Shown here: positions 24,340 to 36,499 of the stretch, in pieces
How the letters are laid out: every line of letters begins with the position of its first letter
Numbering within the stretch: position 1 is the stretch's first letter
NCBI GenBank assembly: GCA_000697355.1
Contig: JNEN01000834.1
Location: forward strand, 186,001-250,000
DNA: 64,000 nucleotides
Direction of reading: 5' to 3'
From: Syncephalastrum monosporum B8922
Taxonomy: Eukaryota; Mucoromycota; Mucoromycetes; Mucorales; Syncephalastraceae
Translations under genes and position numbers: made by a program
The notes under the pieces: generated by a model
What the model was told of the DNA's origin: nothing
Databases searched by the model: none
The model's input: the letters and a program-made list of their open reading frames with translations, nothing else

Positions 24340-26375
24340 ATGGTAAGATCATCAGACCATCGCCTACGCCATCCTAAGCGCTTGTCTGTTTCCAATAGTC
24401 ACTCGCGCCAGTACAAATCTTCCAAGACCAGGCTTCCGAGGAACGAGCCGAGAACGCGCGTCTCGTAAGTTATTACTGTCAAATGACAAAAAAAAAAAAA
24501 GGGGGGGGCCGTTGAGTATAAGAGCATTACGCAACTCATCCCATCATCCCATCTTTTCAATCCAATCTAGTCCTCCTTCATTGGTGCGATTGCTGTCGGT
24601 GATCTCGTCAAGAGCACCCTTGGCCCCAAGGGCATGGTATGTTGTCACCTTTGGACCGAGTCACGATGAGTTGTGTTTGACAGCTGTCTGCCTTTCTATT
24701 ACAGGACAAGATTCTCCAGTCCGCATCGACAGGCGAGATCCTGGTGACGAACGATGGTGCCACCATCTTGAAATCGATTGCACTCGACAATGCTGCTGCC
24801 AAAATTCTCGTCAACATCTCCAAAGTGCAGGACGATGAAGTGGGCGACGGTACGACGTCTGTGTGTGTGTTGGCTGCCGAGCTCCTCCGTGAAGCCGAGC
24901 GGTTGGTGCAGCAGCGCATCCACCCTCAAACCATCGTGGAGGGCTACCGTCTTGCCTCGGCTGCAGCATACAAGGCATTGGAAGCCAGTGCGGTCGACCA
25001 CAGCGCTGACCAGGCTGCGTTCCGCGAGGATCTCATCAACATTGCAAAGACCACGCTGAGTTCCAAGGTCCTGTCTCAGGACAAGGAGTACTTTGCCAAC
25101 CTTGCGGTCGATGCCGTCCTCCGGTTAAAGGGCTCTACCAACCTCGAAAATATACAAATCATCAAGAAGCCCGGTGGCAAACTGATCGACTCCTACCTCG
25201 ATGAGGGCTTCATTCTCGACAAAAAGATTGGCGTCAACTGCCCCAAGCGAATCGAAAACGCAAATATCTTGATTGCAAACACACGTGAGTGGATAGCGCG
25301 CCCTTTTTTATATATATTTCAGTTCGTTTCTTTTGCTGGAGACTGTACTCATTTTGCTATCGTGTAGCCATGGATACCGACAAGATCAAGATTTTTGGTG
25401 CTCGCGTCCGTGTCGATGCCACCGGTAAGCTCGCCGAGCTCGAGCGCGCCGAGCGCGACAAGATGAAGGCCAAGGTTGACAAGATCAAGGCCCATGGCAT
25501 CAACTGCTTTGTCAACCGCCAACTCATCTACAACTGGCCCGAGCAGCTGCTCGCTGACTCCGGCGTTGCCACCATCGAGCATGCTGACTTTGAGGGTGTG
25601 GAGCGTCTGGCTCTTGTCACTGGTAAGAATTCTTGGGTTTCTTTCCTTTACGTCCTTATGCTCATGCGCGTTCTATTCTAGGTGGTGAGATTGCTTCCAC
25701 GTTCGACCATCCCGAGCTGGTCAAGCTCGGTCACTGTGACCTCATTGAGGAGATCATCATTGGTGAAGACAAGGTAAAAACAAAACTGGCCGGGGGGGGG
25801 AAAGACGGGTCACGGTGTGAAAGGACGCATATCTGACTCAATTTTGACGACTTTAGCTGATCAAATTCTCTGGTGTGGCTGCTGGTGAGGCATGCACGAT
25901 CGTGCTGCGTGGTGCGACACAGCAGCTTCTCGACGAAGCCGAGCGTTCGCTCCATGATGCGCTCTCCGTCCTGTCTCAGACCACAAGCGAGCCCCGCACG
26001 GTTCTGGGTGGTGGCTGCACTGAGATGCTCATGTCCAAGGCGGTGGACGACGCTGCGGCCAAGACGGCAGGCAAGAAGGCGATCGCGGCCGAGTCGTTTG
26101 CAAAGGCGCTGCGTCAAATGCCGACGATCCTCGCCGACAATGCCGGTTTCGACTCGTCGGAGCTGGTGGCCAAGCTGCGCGCTGCACACTACGAGGGCAA
26201 GTCGACGCACGGCCTGGATATGGTGCAGGGTGCGGTGGCGGACGTGCGCGAGCTGGGTATCACCGAGTCGTTCAAGCTCAAGAAGCAGGTGCTGTTCTCC
26301 GCATCCGAGGCAGCAGAGATGATCCTCAGAGTGGATGATATCATTCGATGCGCTCCCCGTCAGCGGACAGAGTAG
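24340..26375 (+). CDS. CCT2: TCP-1/CCT chaperonin subunit beta
   Basis: One of eight subunits of the cytosolic TRiC/CCT ring that folds actin, tubulin and WD40 proteins. The first exon is just the ATG (24340-24342), followed at once by an intron (24343-24398, GTAAGA...AATAG), then [21 protein letters not shown] second intron holds poly-A and poly-G runs (24487-24508). Core motifs: [36 protein letters not shown] (ATPase), [24 protein letters not shown], and the C-terminal [11 protein letters not shown]. Further introns interrupt at about 25287-25367, 25621-25681 and 25774-25857. About 530 residues after splicing. [11 protein letters not shown] and [12 protein letters not shown] point to the beta subunit. 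Confidence 0.93.
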
Positions 26376-26579
26376 ACTAGGGCTCTTCAGTTGAATAGTA
26401 CAAGTGGATAGTGCATTTTATATTCTGTTATGTGCATCCATCTCAAAAAATCATAAAAAAGCTGGTTGACTCATATCCCTACATCAAAAATTGACTTTCC
26501 GCTATTAAAAAGTGAGAGAGACAAAGAGAAGGGAGATCTTTTAGATACAGATTTACCTTCTTATATAATATATTGTACT

Positions 26580-28496
26580 ATGCCCGTCGTGCCCGAACCT
26601 CCTTCTGACGTGGGAGCCACTATCCCTGCCCACACCCCGCATGGCGTGTCTGTCATGTTTCCCAAGTGGGAGCACAACGTCCTGTACGAGGAGGGCCACC
26701 CGAGCGTCATTTCCAAAATGGAGACAGGCTATCCTCGCTTCTTTGTGAATCTGCTTATTCAAGAGGTAAACCGCGCCATTCGGCCGAATCTCGCCTGCTA
26801 ACCCGCAAACCCAGCTATGCAAACGTCTGCTGGCCAAGCACGGCAAGCCGACCGAGGCCGCTTTCTTGTATCCCTCGCGAAAGATTGCCGATCGATGCCG
26901 CGAGTTTATGAAGCAGTATTATGCGCCCGCTCAGCAGGAAAATCTGATACGCATTGCGGAGGTGGTGGTGGCGCCCATCGACGAGAAGATGGGCATGCGG
27001 GCGGTGCCTGTCTTTATGGTTCTCTTCCCGCAAGATGCCTTCCCGGTCGCCAAGCAGTTTTGGCAGCACACCGGTGACATTTTCTCATCCCGATGCGCCG
27101 AGTACTGTCTGCATATCCTCGACAAGAACGAGAAGCACAAGGCAAGCCATGCCCAAGAAAAGCCACGGCGCGCCTCACGCTACGCCAAACCCACGGGCCC
27201 GACCTCGTCCGCCCAGGAAGACGAATCCGACCACGCGGCTTACGTCGAAGAGCGCTACGGCCGCAACATGCCCCTCCAGTTTGCCGACCAGGCCAAGGTC
27301 GTCTTGCGGCGTCGCATCGCAGGTCTCTTGAGCGAGACTCAAACCACGATTGAGGACGTCAACAAGGCCACCCAGGCTGAGCTCGAGGCGCAGCGCAAGG
27401 TGCAGGGTGAACGCGGCATGCTCGGCCTGTCCGAGGACGACGTCTACCTCTTCGCGAGCGGTATGGGCGCCATCTACCACGCCCACCGTGTGGCCCGTGC
27501 CATCCTGCCCGATGAACGCAAGAGCGTCTGCTTCGGCTTCCCCTACACCGATACCCTCAAGATCCTGCAAAAGTGGGGCTCGGGCTGCTACTTTTATGGA
27601 CTGGGCGAGGACAAGGACCTCGATGACTTTGAGGCCAAGCTGGCAGGCGGCGAGCGCGTCCTGAGCTTGTTCTGCGAGCTGCCCTCCAACCCACTCCTCA
27701 AGTCACCTGACCTCGCCCGCATCCGTCGTCTGGCCGACCAATATGACTTCTTGGTCGTCGTTGACGAGACCATCGGCAACTTTGTCAACGTCGACACGCT
27801 CACCAATGCCGACATTGTCGTGTCGAGCTTGACCAAGATCTTCTCGGGCGACTGTAACGTCATGGGCGGCTCAATGGTGCTGAACCCGGCCCGCAAGCAT
27901 TACCGCGCTATCCGGGAGTTCCTTCAGGCTGACTTTGAGGATTTGGTCTGGTGCGAGGATGCCCTCTTTGTCGAGCGCAACTCGCGTAATTTCAAGGAGC
28001 GCGCCATCACAATCAATGAAAATGCCGAAGCCTTATGTGACTATCTCAACGCACACTCCAAAGGTAAAGGATAAAAAAAAAAAAGAAAAAGGTTGTGTTA
28101 CGGCAAATAGACTGATTCACGCATTTGATTTCCTATGTCACTCTCTTTGACCACCTAGTCGAGCGCGTGTTCTACCCCAAATTTATCTGCCGGCAGCATT
28201 ATGATGCGGTCAAGAAGCCGAATGGAGGGTACGGTGGTCTGCTGTCCGTTGTTCTTAAAAACGAAAAGGCTGCACAGCAATTTTACGATAATCTGCACTG
28301 CGCCAAAGGCCCGTCGCTGGGTACCAACTTTACTCTGGCCAGCCCCTACACCATCCTCGCACATTACACAGAGCTCGATTGGGCAGAGCAATATGGTGTA
28401 TCGCGTCATTTAGTGCGCGTTAGCGTCGGTTTGGAGAACCGTGATCACTTGTTGAGCTTGTTTAAATCCGCACTTGACGCTGTTGATGAAGACTAG
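26580..28496 (+). CDS. cystathionine gamma-synthase (STR2-type, PLP enzyme)
   Basis: Makes cystathionine from cysteine and an activated homoserine ester in transsulfuration. Start 26580 (MPVVPEPPSDVGATIPAHTP). Two introns: about 26766-26813, and about 28064-28158 just before VERVFYPKF. The N-terminal half is the fungal extension (FPQDAFPVAKQFWQHTGDI), followed by a Cys/Met-metabolism PLP domain: LFASGMGAIYHAHR, PYTDTLKILQKWG, PSNPLLKSPDL, VVVDETIGNF and the PLP-lysine motif SSLTKIFSGDCNVMGGS. The C-terminal domain has LVRVSVGLENRDHLL. The long N-terminal part argues for the fungal gamma-synthase over cystathionine gamma-lyase. GC-rich coding sequence. Complete. Confidence 0.88.
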
Positions 28497-30364
28497 ATAG
28501 AAAATCCCGCATCGCCATTGTTTTCCCTTCTTATGTATTGTATTTAACGTAAAATATATCGAACGAATCACCAAGTGTAAATGAGCCCCACAACCAGAAG
28601 CATTCTCTATAGATAGATGACATGCTTAAAATCTATTAGGTTGTGTACAATTTGCCGTGTGCGTCATCATTATTCCAAAGAGGATCCGACTGCATTACTG
28701 ATAAGCCCCGTGATGCCCATTGAATAAAGTTTAAGGATGAGGGTCAGCGTTAAACAGTGGTTTAGAAAATGATCGCTTATCGTCTTCTATCCCCATGACT
28801 CTCACGGCTGACACGCACACATGATGGGTAGCGGGCTTCGCCAGATGTAATCACGGTGCATGAAACATGCCCTGGGTAAAGTATCTCTCACTTATCTCTC
28901 ATTGCCAGCTGTCGTCCGAATACTAAAACCAAGCCACTCAAAACAGGCGCAGAAAAAGTGGGTTTCAAGGAACTCTTGACTAAGAGAAACCGAGAATGGA
29001 CTCCGCATCGTAAATAGGGTTAAGTAGTGTTTCAACGCTATTTATCTTTTGCTGGCCGCAACCCCCACACCAAAAGTGGGCGCACATGCTGGAGAAGAAA
29101 AGGAGTTTTGAATGATATTAGTGGGTTTGCGTTGCCGGACCCTAAACTCAGTTTCCTGGAAAGCAAATGATAATGAGCTTCGGAGAGGGAATATAGGGAA
29201 GGGCAAGACAAACGAGAGGAAGGTGGGTGGTGGATGAGTTTATACCGCGACAACGTACAAAACGTTGGTTAGGGTAACTGTTTGCGTGTCTAAAGCAAGT
29301 TAAAAAGCTTCATCGTGCACTTATCGAGCACATGGCACTTGTCATTGGCCGTCTCTAGCTTATTAGGAAGTGATACATGGTATTCTAAAAAAGAATGCCA
29401 TGATCGATCGGCTTATCCTTTCATTATCGAAAGCGTATCAGAATATATCAAGAATATTTATTTCGCGTGCCCATTAAGAACTCAAAAAGTAGCCGATGGC
29501 ATGCGAAATCTGCACGCCCCCCGTCTTGTGTGTGTGTGCACCGGGCGTTCTAATACCGGGTCGAATGGCACTAAAATTGAATGACATCAGCAAGAGCGAA
29601 AGGGTCAGAGAGAGTAGAGCGTGTGCGTATGAACCGTGCAAGGGCCTTGAGGGTCGCCATTCTATTCTTAGGCCCTTTTTCTTTGTTACTTTTGAAGAGC
29701 GCCTTCCTCGTTCATGTTTTCTGGGCATGATATGATTTACCAATGAGTACCTCCTTCGGTTTCCTTTTTTTGCATCCAAAACATTGTGTGTGAGCATTTC
29801 AGCAAGGAGATTTTACCTCTGTAAGGGCAAATCACATGAAAACTTTCATAATGTGGTTGATGTTTTGCTCATGTTTGACGATGTATCTCAAGATCGCTTG
29901 AATTTTACCAAAAATGTATAACCAGTCGTACATGCCCCAAATCGGCGGTTGCCTTGTAAAGAAATGCCCTCTCAAAGCGAAACACAGCAGCCTAAAGGGC
30001 CCGCGTGAGCGGACTTTGATAAGCCCGAGATGACGTTTTCCGTTTCAATTAGGTATCTTGATTACTTTGCCTTATATTGTGTATATCTTTCTGCACATAG
30101 TCAGAGGGAATCAAGTAGTATCCATGGCGAAGGAAGAGCACTTGGAATCAACGGAGTAACTATTAACGACGCTTGTAATTTGATAGCATATGATTGGATA
30201 ATGGGTATCGATGGAAAAGAAAGTGCGCCGATGGGGGGTGCCTGATTTTGACACTTATCGGCTGCCATCAAAGAAGTGTGTCTGGGATTGAAAAGTTTTT
30301 TGGTATATATATGACAGCAGGTCCGCTCCGAAGACACCCATCATTTGCACTTTTATTGTTGACC
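28497..30364. other. large intergenic region upstream of the PKA gene
   Basis: Nearly 1.9 kb with no convincing gene. Scattered frames (29038-29253 minus, 29315-29797 both strands, 30030-30245 plus) lack motifs and splice support. A (GT)n patch lies near 29530. The final 70 bases before the PKA start form a short leader. It may be a long regulatory region for the kinase gene. Confidence 0.45.
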
Positions 30365-31866
30365 ATGGAGAGCATCAGTAAAGGAGTCAAAGACTTGCGC
30401 AGAAAGAGCGTAGAAAGCTTGAAGCAGATTCCCGGCAAGGCCCGCCGGCGTTCGAGTCTGAAGGCTCTGTTCGGTGGGCTGACGGCCATCACTACCGAAA
30501 AGAAAAACGACAATAACACATCCGCTCCTCCTTCCCCTTCTTCCTCCATCTCGGACGTCAACAGCGTCCGCAGCGACTCTGGCTGCAGTATACCATCACA
30601 GCAAGGTAAGCTATCCGAAGAGGATACAACACGCCTTTATTTCTCTGTGGAACGGGAACGATTAATAAACAAAATGAAAAAAAAAAAAAACAAATAGGCG
30701 TGCCGACACCTGCATTAACGCCCAAGAACAGCTCGCTTTCGTGCACCACCACCGATGCCGAGGATGACTCACGGCCATGCACGCCGGCCGCCGACGTCGC
30801 CCATCCGCCTGCCCTTCCCACCATCTCCTCGAAATCCACCGACTCCTCTGCGCCCAGCCCCACGCGCATTGCCCCACCTCCGCCGCTCAGCAGTCTCCCC
30901 GACCGTAAGGCCCACGGTCTCGATGACTATGCCATGAAACACACGCTCGGCACAGGTAACTTTGGCCGAGTGCATCTCGCCCGCAGCAAGTTCACCGGCC
31001 GTTACTGTGCCATCAAGACCCTGAAAAAGGAGCAGGTCGTGAAGCTGCGCCAGACGAAGCACATCAACAACGAACAAGCGATCCTCAACAATGTCGACCA
31101 TCCCTTCCTTGTCAGTCTCTGGGATACCTTCCAGGACGACACCCACCTCTTCTTTGTCATGGAATACATCCCCGGCGGCGAGATGTTCCGCATCCTGCGC
31201 CAGCAAAAGCGGTTTAATGAGGACGCCGTCCGGTTTTATGCGGCCGAGGTCATCATGGCGCTCGAGTACCTGCACAAGCGCGATATTGCGTACCGCGACC
31301 TGAAGCCGGAGAACATTCTGCTCGATGCGGATGGTCACGTCAAGCTCGTCGACTTTGGTTTTGCCAAGGAAGTGCCCGACATTACGTGGACCGTGTGCGG
31401 CACCCCCGATTACTTGGCCCCCGAGATCATCCGCTCCCAAGGCTACGGCAAGGCCGTCGACTGGTGGGGTCTGGGCGTCCTCATCTACGAGATGCTCGTC
31501 GGCCGCCCGCCTTTTACGGACAAGAACCCCGTCAACCTCTACGAGAAGATCCTCGACTGCCGTGTGGACTGGAGTGACCATATCAGCGTGACCGCGCGCG
31601 ACCTGTTGCGAGGCCTGCTTACGTCGGATATCTCCAAACGCTATGGCAACCTCAAGAACGGCAGCCGCGACATCAAGAACCATCCCTTCTTTGAGGGTAT
31701 CGTGTGGGACATTGATGTCCAGCGCCATGTCATCCCGCCTTTCAAGCCCGAAGTACAGCATCCCGGTGATTCCACTTGCTTCGAAAAGTACGAGGAGCCC
31801 AACACGCCCTACGGCGAAGGCCCTCAGCTGGGCGAGTCTTACCGCACCCAGTTTCCTGCTTTCTAG
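30365..31866 (+). CDS. cAMP-dependent protein kinase catalytic subunit (PKA-C)
   Basis: AGC kinase released from its regulatory subunit by cAMP; in fungi it controls growth, dimorphism and nutrient response. Start 30365 (MESISKGVKDLRRKS). One intron (30606-30697) with a poly-A run before its acceptor. About 150 residues of Ser/Pro-rich N-terminal extension precede the kinase: GTGNFGRVHLARS, YCAIKTLKKEQVV, NNEQAILNNVDHPFLV, IAYRDLKPENILLD, LVDFGFAKEV, activation loop TVCGTPDYLAPE with the PDK1-site Thr, GVLIYEMLVGRPPF. The AGC C-tail ends FPAF, the hydrophobic motif. Everything downstream of the intron is one GC-rich exon. Two basic RR(K/R)S-like stretches near the N-terminus could be phosphorylation sites (inferred). 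Confidence 0.95.
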
Positions 31867-32261
31867 AAATCCTTTTCCATCGTTTTTCCATCGTTCTCTC
31901 CACCCATATACCCCTCATCACATCTTAGTAATTATTCTTCGTTCTCGTCAAATGACCTGTATCATAATCACAAATGATAAAAAGCATAATCAAAAGAATT
32001 GCAACCCATGTGTCTGTGTATTATTTTCATAAGTCAGGTCGAAAAACTCTAAATCTTCAGGGGCAGTGAAACAGTGACGTCGAGCAAGTCTGCTAGCGCG
32101 CAAGAGCACGACGCGTCCACTGTAACACCCTATTACTGGGTCACACAATGCCATAATCAAGAAACCAAAAATCGTAAAACGTAAATGAAAACATAGAACA
32201 AAATTAAATAGTTGTTTTTTTTCTCTGGAGAAAGCTAATAGAGAGGCGCTGGTGTTTCAGT
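31867..32261. other. intergenic between convergent PKA and aldehyde dehydrogenase genes
   Basis: Contains the two 3' untranslated regions, AT-rich around 31960-32030 and 32160-32225. No gene. Confidence 0.55.
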
Positions 32262-34384
32262 TCAGGCACGCTTAAGGTACAGGGCAATGAGCAAGATCAA
32301 GAAGGCGAACTTCTTGAACAGACCGCTGTAGGACTTGATCTTGCGGATAGTGGGCGAAGACACCATAAACATGCGCAGCATGTTCATGCGCTTGGAAGTG
32401 TAGGGCGGATAGCGGACCGCGACCAGGCTCTCGAGGCCGAGCGACTTGGCCATGACGGAACGCTCGTGCGTAAAGGTGCGGAAGGAGCGCGGACCATGGT
32501 AGCTACCAACGCCCGAATTACCGATGCCACCGAAGGGCAGGGCATATTCTAAATTATTTGAAAAAAAAAAATGAGCACGTGAAACAAATTTTAGGTGGGT
32601 CGTACGCACCGGCCTGGTGCATCAGACAGTCGTTGATGCAAACACCGCCGGACTGGGTATTGTCAAGAACTACACAGAAAAGAAAGAGAACGGGTTAAGC
32701 TAAACACGAGCTGCCCAAAGCCAATGACCTACTCTTTTGAGCCAACTTCTTCTTGTTGGTGAAGGCATACAGAACCAACGGCGGCGCGCTTCATAATGGT
32801 AAATAAAGACACAATTGCATCAGTATATCAGTACGCTGGGTGCAACGTGACGGATCCCATATCGTAAACAGGATTCTAGAGGCTTACTTCTTCTTGATGA
32901 GGTGGAGCGCGTCATCGAGGTTGGTGTAAGGGATGACGGGCAGGATAGGGCCAAAGATCTCATCGCCCATAAGGACTTCGTCGTCAAACTTGACGTCTGT
33001 AATCAGGGTAGGCGCAATGTAGCGCTCCTCGCGGTCAAAGTCGCCGCCAAAGGCAATGGCACCGCTCTTGCGGTTGTTGACCATGTTCATGATGCGGTCC
33101 ACGTGGCGGGTGGCGACCATGCGGGCATAGTTCTTGCTCTGCTTGGGATCGGCACCGAACCACTTGTTGATGACCTTGCGGAAGGCCTGGACAAAGGCGT
33201 CCACCTTGTCGACAGGAACCATGATGTAGTCGACGGCAATGCAGATTTGACCGCAGTTGTAGAACTTGCCGAAACCAACGCGGTTGGCAACCACTTCCAA
33301 GTCAGCATCGGGCAGCACAATAGCAGGTCTTTGCAAATAAAAAAAAAAAAAAAAAAAAAGAGGTAGGTAGGGTGAGTGGAGGGGTCCTACTTTTGGGCCT
33401 AATGTCACTTTCTTTTTTTCACTTACGATTTGCCACCCAGCTCGAGGGTAACACCAGCCAAATGCTCGGCTGCGGCCTTCATGACAATCTTGCCCACCAT
33501 AGACGAGCCAGTATAGAAGAAGTGGTCAAAGTGGTATTTCAGGAGCTCAGTGGTCTCGGGAACAGCGCCATTGATGATGCGGTAGCAGTGGTTGTCAAGG
33601 TAACGGGGGAACAGCTCGGTGATCAGCGCGGCCGTGTGGGGTGACACCTCCGACGGCTTCAGAATGACGGTGTTACCACCCGCAATAGCACCGGCCAGCG
33701 GCACAAGCGAAAGCTAAATAGTGATTATAATAGGTGAGAAGAAGAGAAAAGCATGTGAATGGCCCGTCATCACTGAATACGCTCGTATGCAATATCATAT
33801 CTGTCTTGCTTTTGACGCTTAGGCTCCCCACGCCTCACCCAAGTATGGCGCGCATCCTACCTGGACAGGGTAATTCCAGCAACCCAAAATGAGAACGACG
33901 CCGAGAGGCTCCTTGCGAATGACAAGCGTGTCCATGGCGTTCATCTGGAGACGAGGCTTGACCTTTTCATCTTTGGCCAATGTGTCGAGGTTCTGTTTTA
34001 TAATGTTAATCAACGGTTTCGATTGGAGCCAGTAGGACCTACATCGATGAAGTAAAGGCATTCCTCCAGGACAGGGGCAATGTCACCGCTGAGGGCCTCC
34101 GTGCGAGGTTTGTTCATATCCTTCACAAGCGCCTCGTAGAAGCGGTCCTCGTTCTCCGAGACCATCTCGTAGAGACGCTGGAGCTGCAGCTTACGGAAAG
34201 CAAGGCTGCGGGTCTTGCCTGTTTATGGGAGAGGGGTGGGGGCATTGCAGAGTTAATAAAATGATTCATGGCACGTAGCATGATATAAATTCCACGACTT
34301 GCCAGTGTTGAAGATCTGACGTGTCAAGGCCACGCTGTCCTCGATGGTTTCAAAGGAAGAGTACGGCAGAAGCGAATCCGACAT
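32262..34384 (-). CDS. fatty aldehyde dehydrogenase, ALDH3 family, tail-anchored (HFD1/ALDH3A2-like)
   Basis: NAD-dependent oxidation of fatty aldehydes to fatty acids, probably at ER, mitochondrial or lipid-droplet membranes. Start 34384 ([16 protein letters not shown]). Seven or so introns. Family signatures: [44 protein letters not shown], general-base Glu in LELGGKSP, nucleophile Cys in [37 protein letters not shown]. The C-terminus [21 protein letters not shown] is a single hydrophobic helix with basic ends, the tail anchor typical of HFD1/ALDH3A2. An intron at 33327-33425 contains an A run of about 20 on the plus strand. Complete. Confidence 0.93.
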
Positions 34385-35057
34385 AGTGGAACGTGTATGT
34401 AAACGAAGAGGAAAGGAAAGGAGGAAAAAGAGTGGAGGAAAAAAGAAGGAAAAGTCAGAAGAGGGCAGCCGTTTGCGTTAATTTGTAAGGATTCGTGTGC
34501 ACACACGACGTGCAAACCAAAAAAGACCAAAAAAAGGTGACGGCAAAGAGGCGAAACAAAAAAAAATATTGTCTGTGCGCCCCGGGCTTTTTCTGAGATA
34601 CAGATATACCTGGATTGAGACACAAAAAGGGTAATTCAAACAAACATAATCTTGAGCGGCATTTCATAAGCAGACCGTCTTCTGTCTTCCATGGCCATTT
34701 CACATGGCTATCGGCCTTCCCGACATTAGTGAGGATATCACAAGCGTGGTACAATTCATTACGATGGCCGTCGTACATGAAGCAAATTCTGAAGGCTGAT
34801 CTTTTGACTTTGGATTGGATTGGATTAAGTTGGATTGCTCTGGTCTGCGTCGAAAAAAGTCTCAAAATAAATCGGGCTTGTTTGAATGTTTGGGATGTGT
34901 ATGGTGGATATGTACAGGTATCATTATCATCATCATTATCGTAATCATAATCACAATCATAATCATGGGATGCTGGTAGCCAAGCGTAAGCAAGAAGGGC
35001 CAAGGCAAGAGACCAAGGAGCGGGGGTAAAGCAAAGTATGGGATATGCAAGAATGGG
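34385..35057. other. intergenic, upstream of the aldehyde dehydrogenase gene
   Basis: Promoter region, with a degenerate AATCAT/ATTATC hexamer repeat at about 34920-34968. A minus-strand frame of 182 codons (34455-35003) spans it, but its start is made of this repeat (DYDCDYDYDNDDD) and the rest has no motif; I treat it as chance. Confidence 0.5.
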
Positions 35058-35769
35058 TTATTGTTGTTGGTGGTGTCGACGAAGAAAAGCGTCGCGCAGA
35101 ATGGCGTTGGCGTGGTCATAGTGCGTGTTTGGTGCCGGCTCATTGTCCTCCCACCATCGTTCACGGCGTTCTGGATCTCCGTAGCGTTGCACATGCGCTG
35201 CATATAAAACCTGATTGATGCCTTCGTAGGCACTGGAGTCATATTCTGTGAAGGGCGCCGCTTGCTGTGCGTGGAGGGGCGTCTTTGTCGAGATCACCAT
35301 GGACTTGAATGGACTGCGATCTGTCTGAGCGGGAAGCTGTGGAGGATACCCTGCTGTGGCAAGGTGGGTTTCGCCCGTGGCAGGAAGGGATCTGGGTGAA
35401 GGGGTCAACAGCTGCTGCAAACATAGACAGTTATCGTCATCACCACTCACAAGGATGGACAGAGCTTGGATCGTTTGTGATTGTCCTCGTAAGCCTCAAG
35501 CTCAGAGCGGGTACGCTTCATGCCCGTGCGCTGCAGGTCGTGGGATTCGGTAAAGGAAGGGATGGGTCTAGGAATCAGGTCAACAACTGTTGTCGTAAAA
35601 GGTACACGCATCAGCGCACTCACAAGGCAGGATCGAGCTTGGATCGCTTGTGATTGTGCTCGTGATCATCGATTCCATAGCGAGCACGCTTCATGCCTGT
35701 GCGTTGAAGATCGTGATCGAGGTATTCTGAAGACACCGGGCCTTGAGGACGCAAGTGTGTGTAAAGCAT
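35058..35769 (-). CDS. unknown 198-residue protein with tandemly duplicated exon
   Basis: Reconstructed as three exons: 35769-35624, 35567-35451, 35391-35058, both introns phase 2 with GTGAGT donors. Exon 1 encodes a start (MLYTHLRPQGPVSS) and HDLQRTGMKRARYG...NHKRSKLDPAL. Exon 2 repeats this as HDLQRTGMKRTRSE...NHKRSKLCPSL. Exon 3 starts LPATGETH and ends with an unrelated region containing YEGINQVLYAAHVQRYGD and a His/Gln-rich tail (RRHHQQQ). The basic KRxR...HKRSK stretches look like nuclear-localisation or nucleic-acid-binding patches (inferred). No known family recognised. The two exons and their preceding introns form a direct repeat with a 173 bp period. Start and end are plausible but untested. 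Confidence 0.6.
35383..35728. repeat. two-copy direct repeat, 173 bp period, each copy an intron plus an exon
   Basis: Matching landmarks recur 172-175 bases apart: GGAAGGGA at 35383 and 35555, GTCAACA(G/A)CTG at about 35404 and 35579, ACTCACAAGG at 35445 and 35618, GCTTCATGCC at 35515 and 35688. The copies are diverged, so the duplication is not recent. Confidence 0.75.
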
Positions 35770-36499
35770 AGAAGAAAAGGTGATAGATAGACAATGATGA
35801 CGAATTTACGAAGCAAATACTAAATCACGCCCCGCTGACCTCACCGCACACCCAGCCTCACTGTCCAGAATAAGAATATCAATAACGCACCACTGCATTT
35901 TGGACTTGCCTTATCCTCTTTATAGAACGAGTGAGACTCTTTCATTGCTCTTATCTAGGCTCAAACATCGCTGCATTGTGTGCTGTCTGTCTTGTGAAGA
36001 GCAATAACGAGTCTGCGAGTCATTTATGCGCAGCAAGTCTTTCTGTCGTATGCGGTGGTGAAAATTCAAGCGCACGTCTGTGGAAAAGATAATCTCTTCC
36101 ATTAAACCAACGCAAACATGGCTTCTTTGCTTGCTATATATCGGTTATAGCCAGCACCACACTATGCACAACGTACATATTTATGTGATGTGTATCGGAC
36201 TGATAGACTCTTGCAAAAAAAAGACGCAAAAGTTCTTGTATGCCGTGGTTCTCTTAAGGTACGTGATCATCGTCATGAACTATCGATCCGGATGACACAT
36301 ATAGCAGCCTGTTTAACACTTGCACCGCCTGAAGACGTAGCCAATTTTGTACGCAGGTGCTTTCTTAGTTTACTGAAAATCGCCGGAAATGATATGAATG
36401 ACCGTCGCACATTGACAGGCGCATGTCGGGGCCATGTCGTAAATATAGCATGAAAATAACACCAACTTTTTCTTTCCCCTTCGCCCTTACAGCACAGTC
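35770..36499. other. divergent promoter region
   Basis: About 730 bases between the exon-duplication gene (minus) and the FIST gene (plus). A pyrimidine-rich stretch sits just before the FIST start (36465-36495). No further gene seen. Confidence 0.5.

Noticed and set aside
25731..26210. 159-codon open frame antisense to CCT2
   Set aside because: Antisense shadow of a conserved chaperonin exon; composition is Arg/Leu-rich as expected for a shadow.
29474..29797. Possible tRNA or small gene around GGGTCGAATGGC
   Set aside because: The GTCGAA word suggested a T-loop, but no acceptor stem or anticodon arm can be formed around it.
30769..31761. 330-codon open frame antisense to the PKA gene
   Set aside because: It is an antisense shadow of GC-rich codons in a clearly conserved kinase exon.
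34455..35003. 182-codon open frame on the minus strand upstream of the aldehyde dehydrogenase
   Set aside because: Its start is made by an AATCAT-type repeat (Asp/Tyr runs), no motif is present, and it overlaps the expected promoter.
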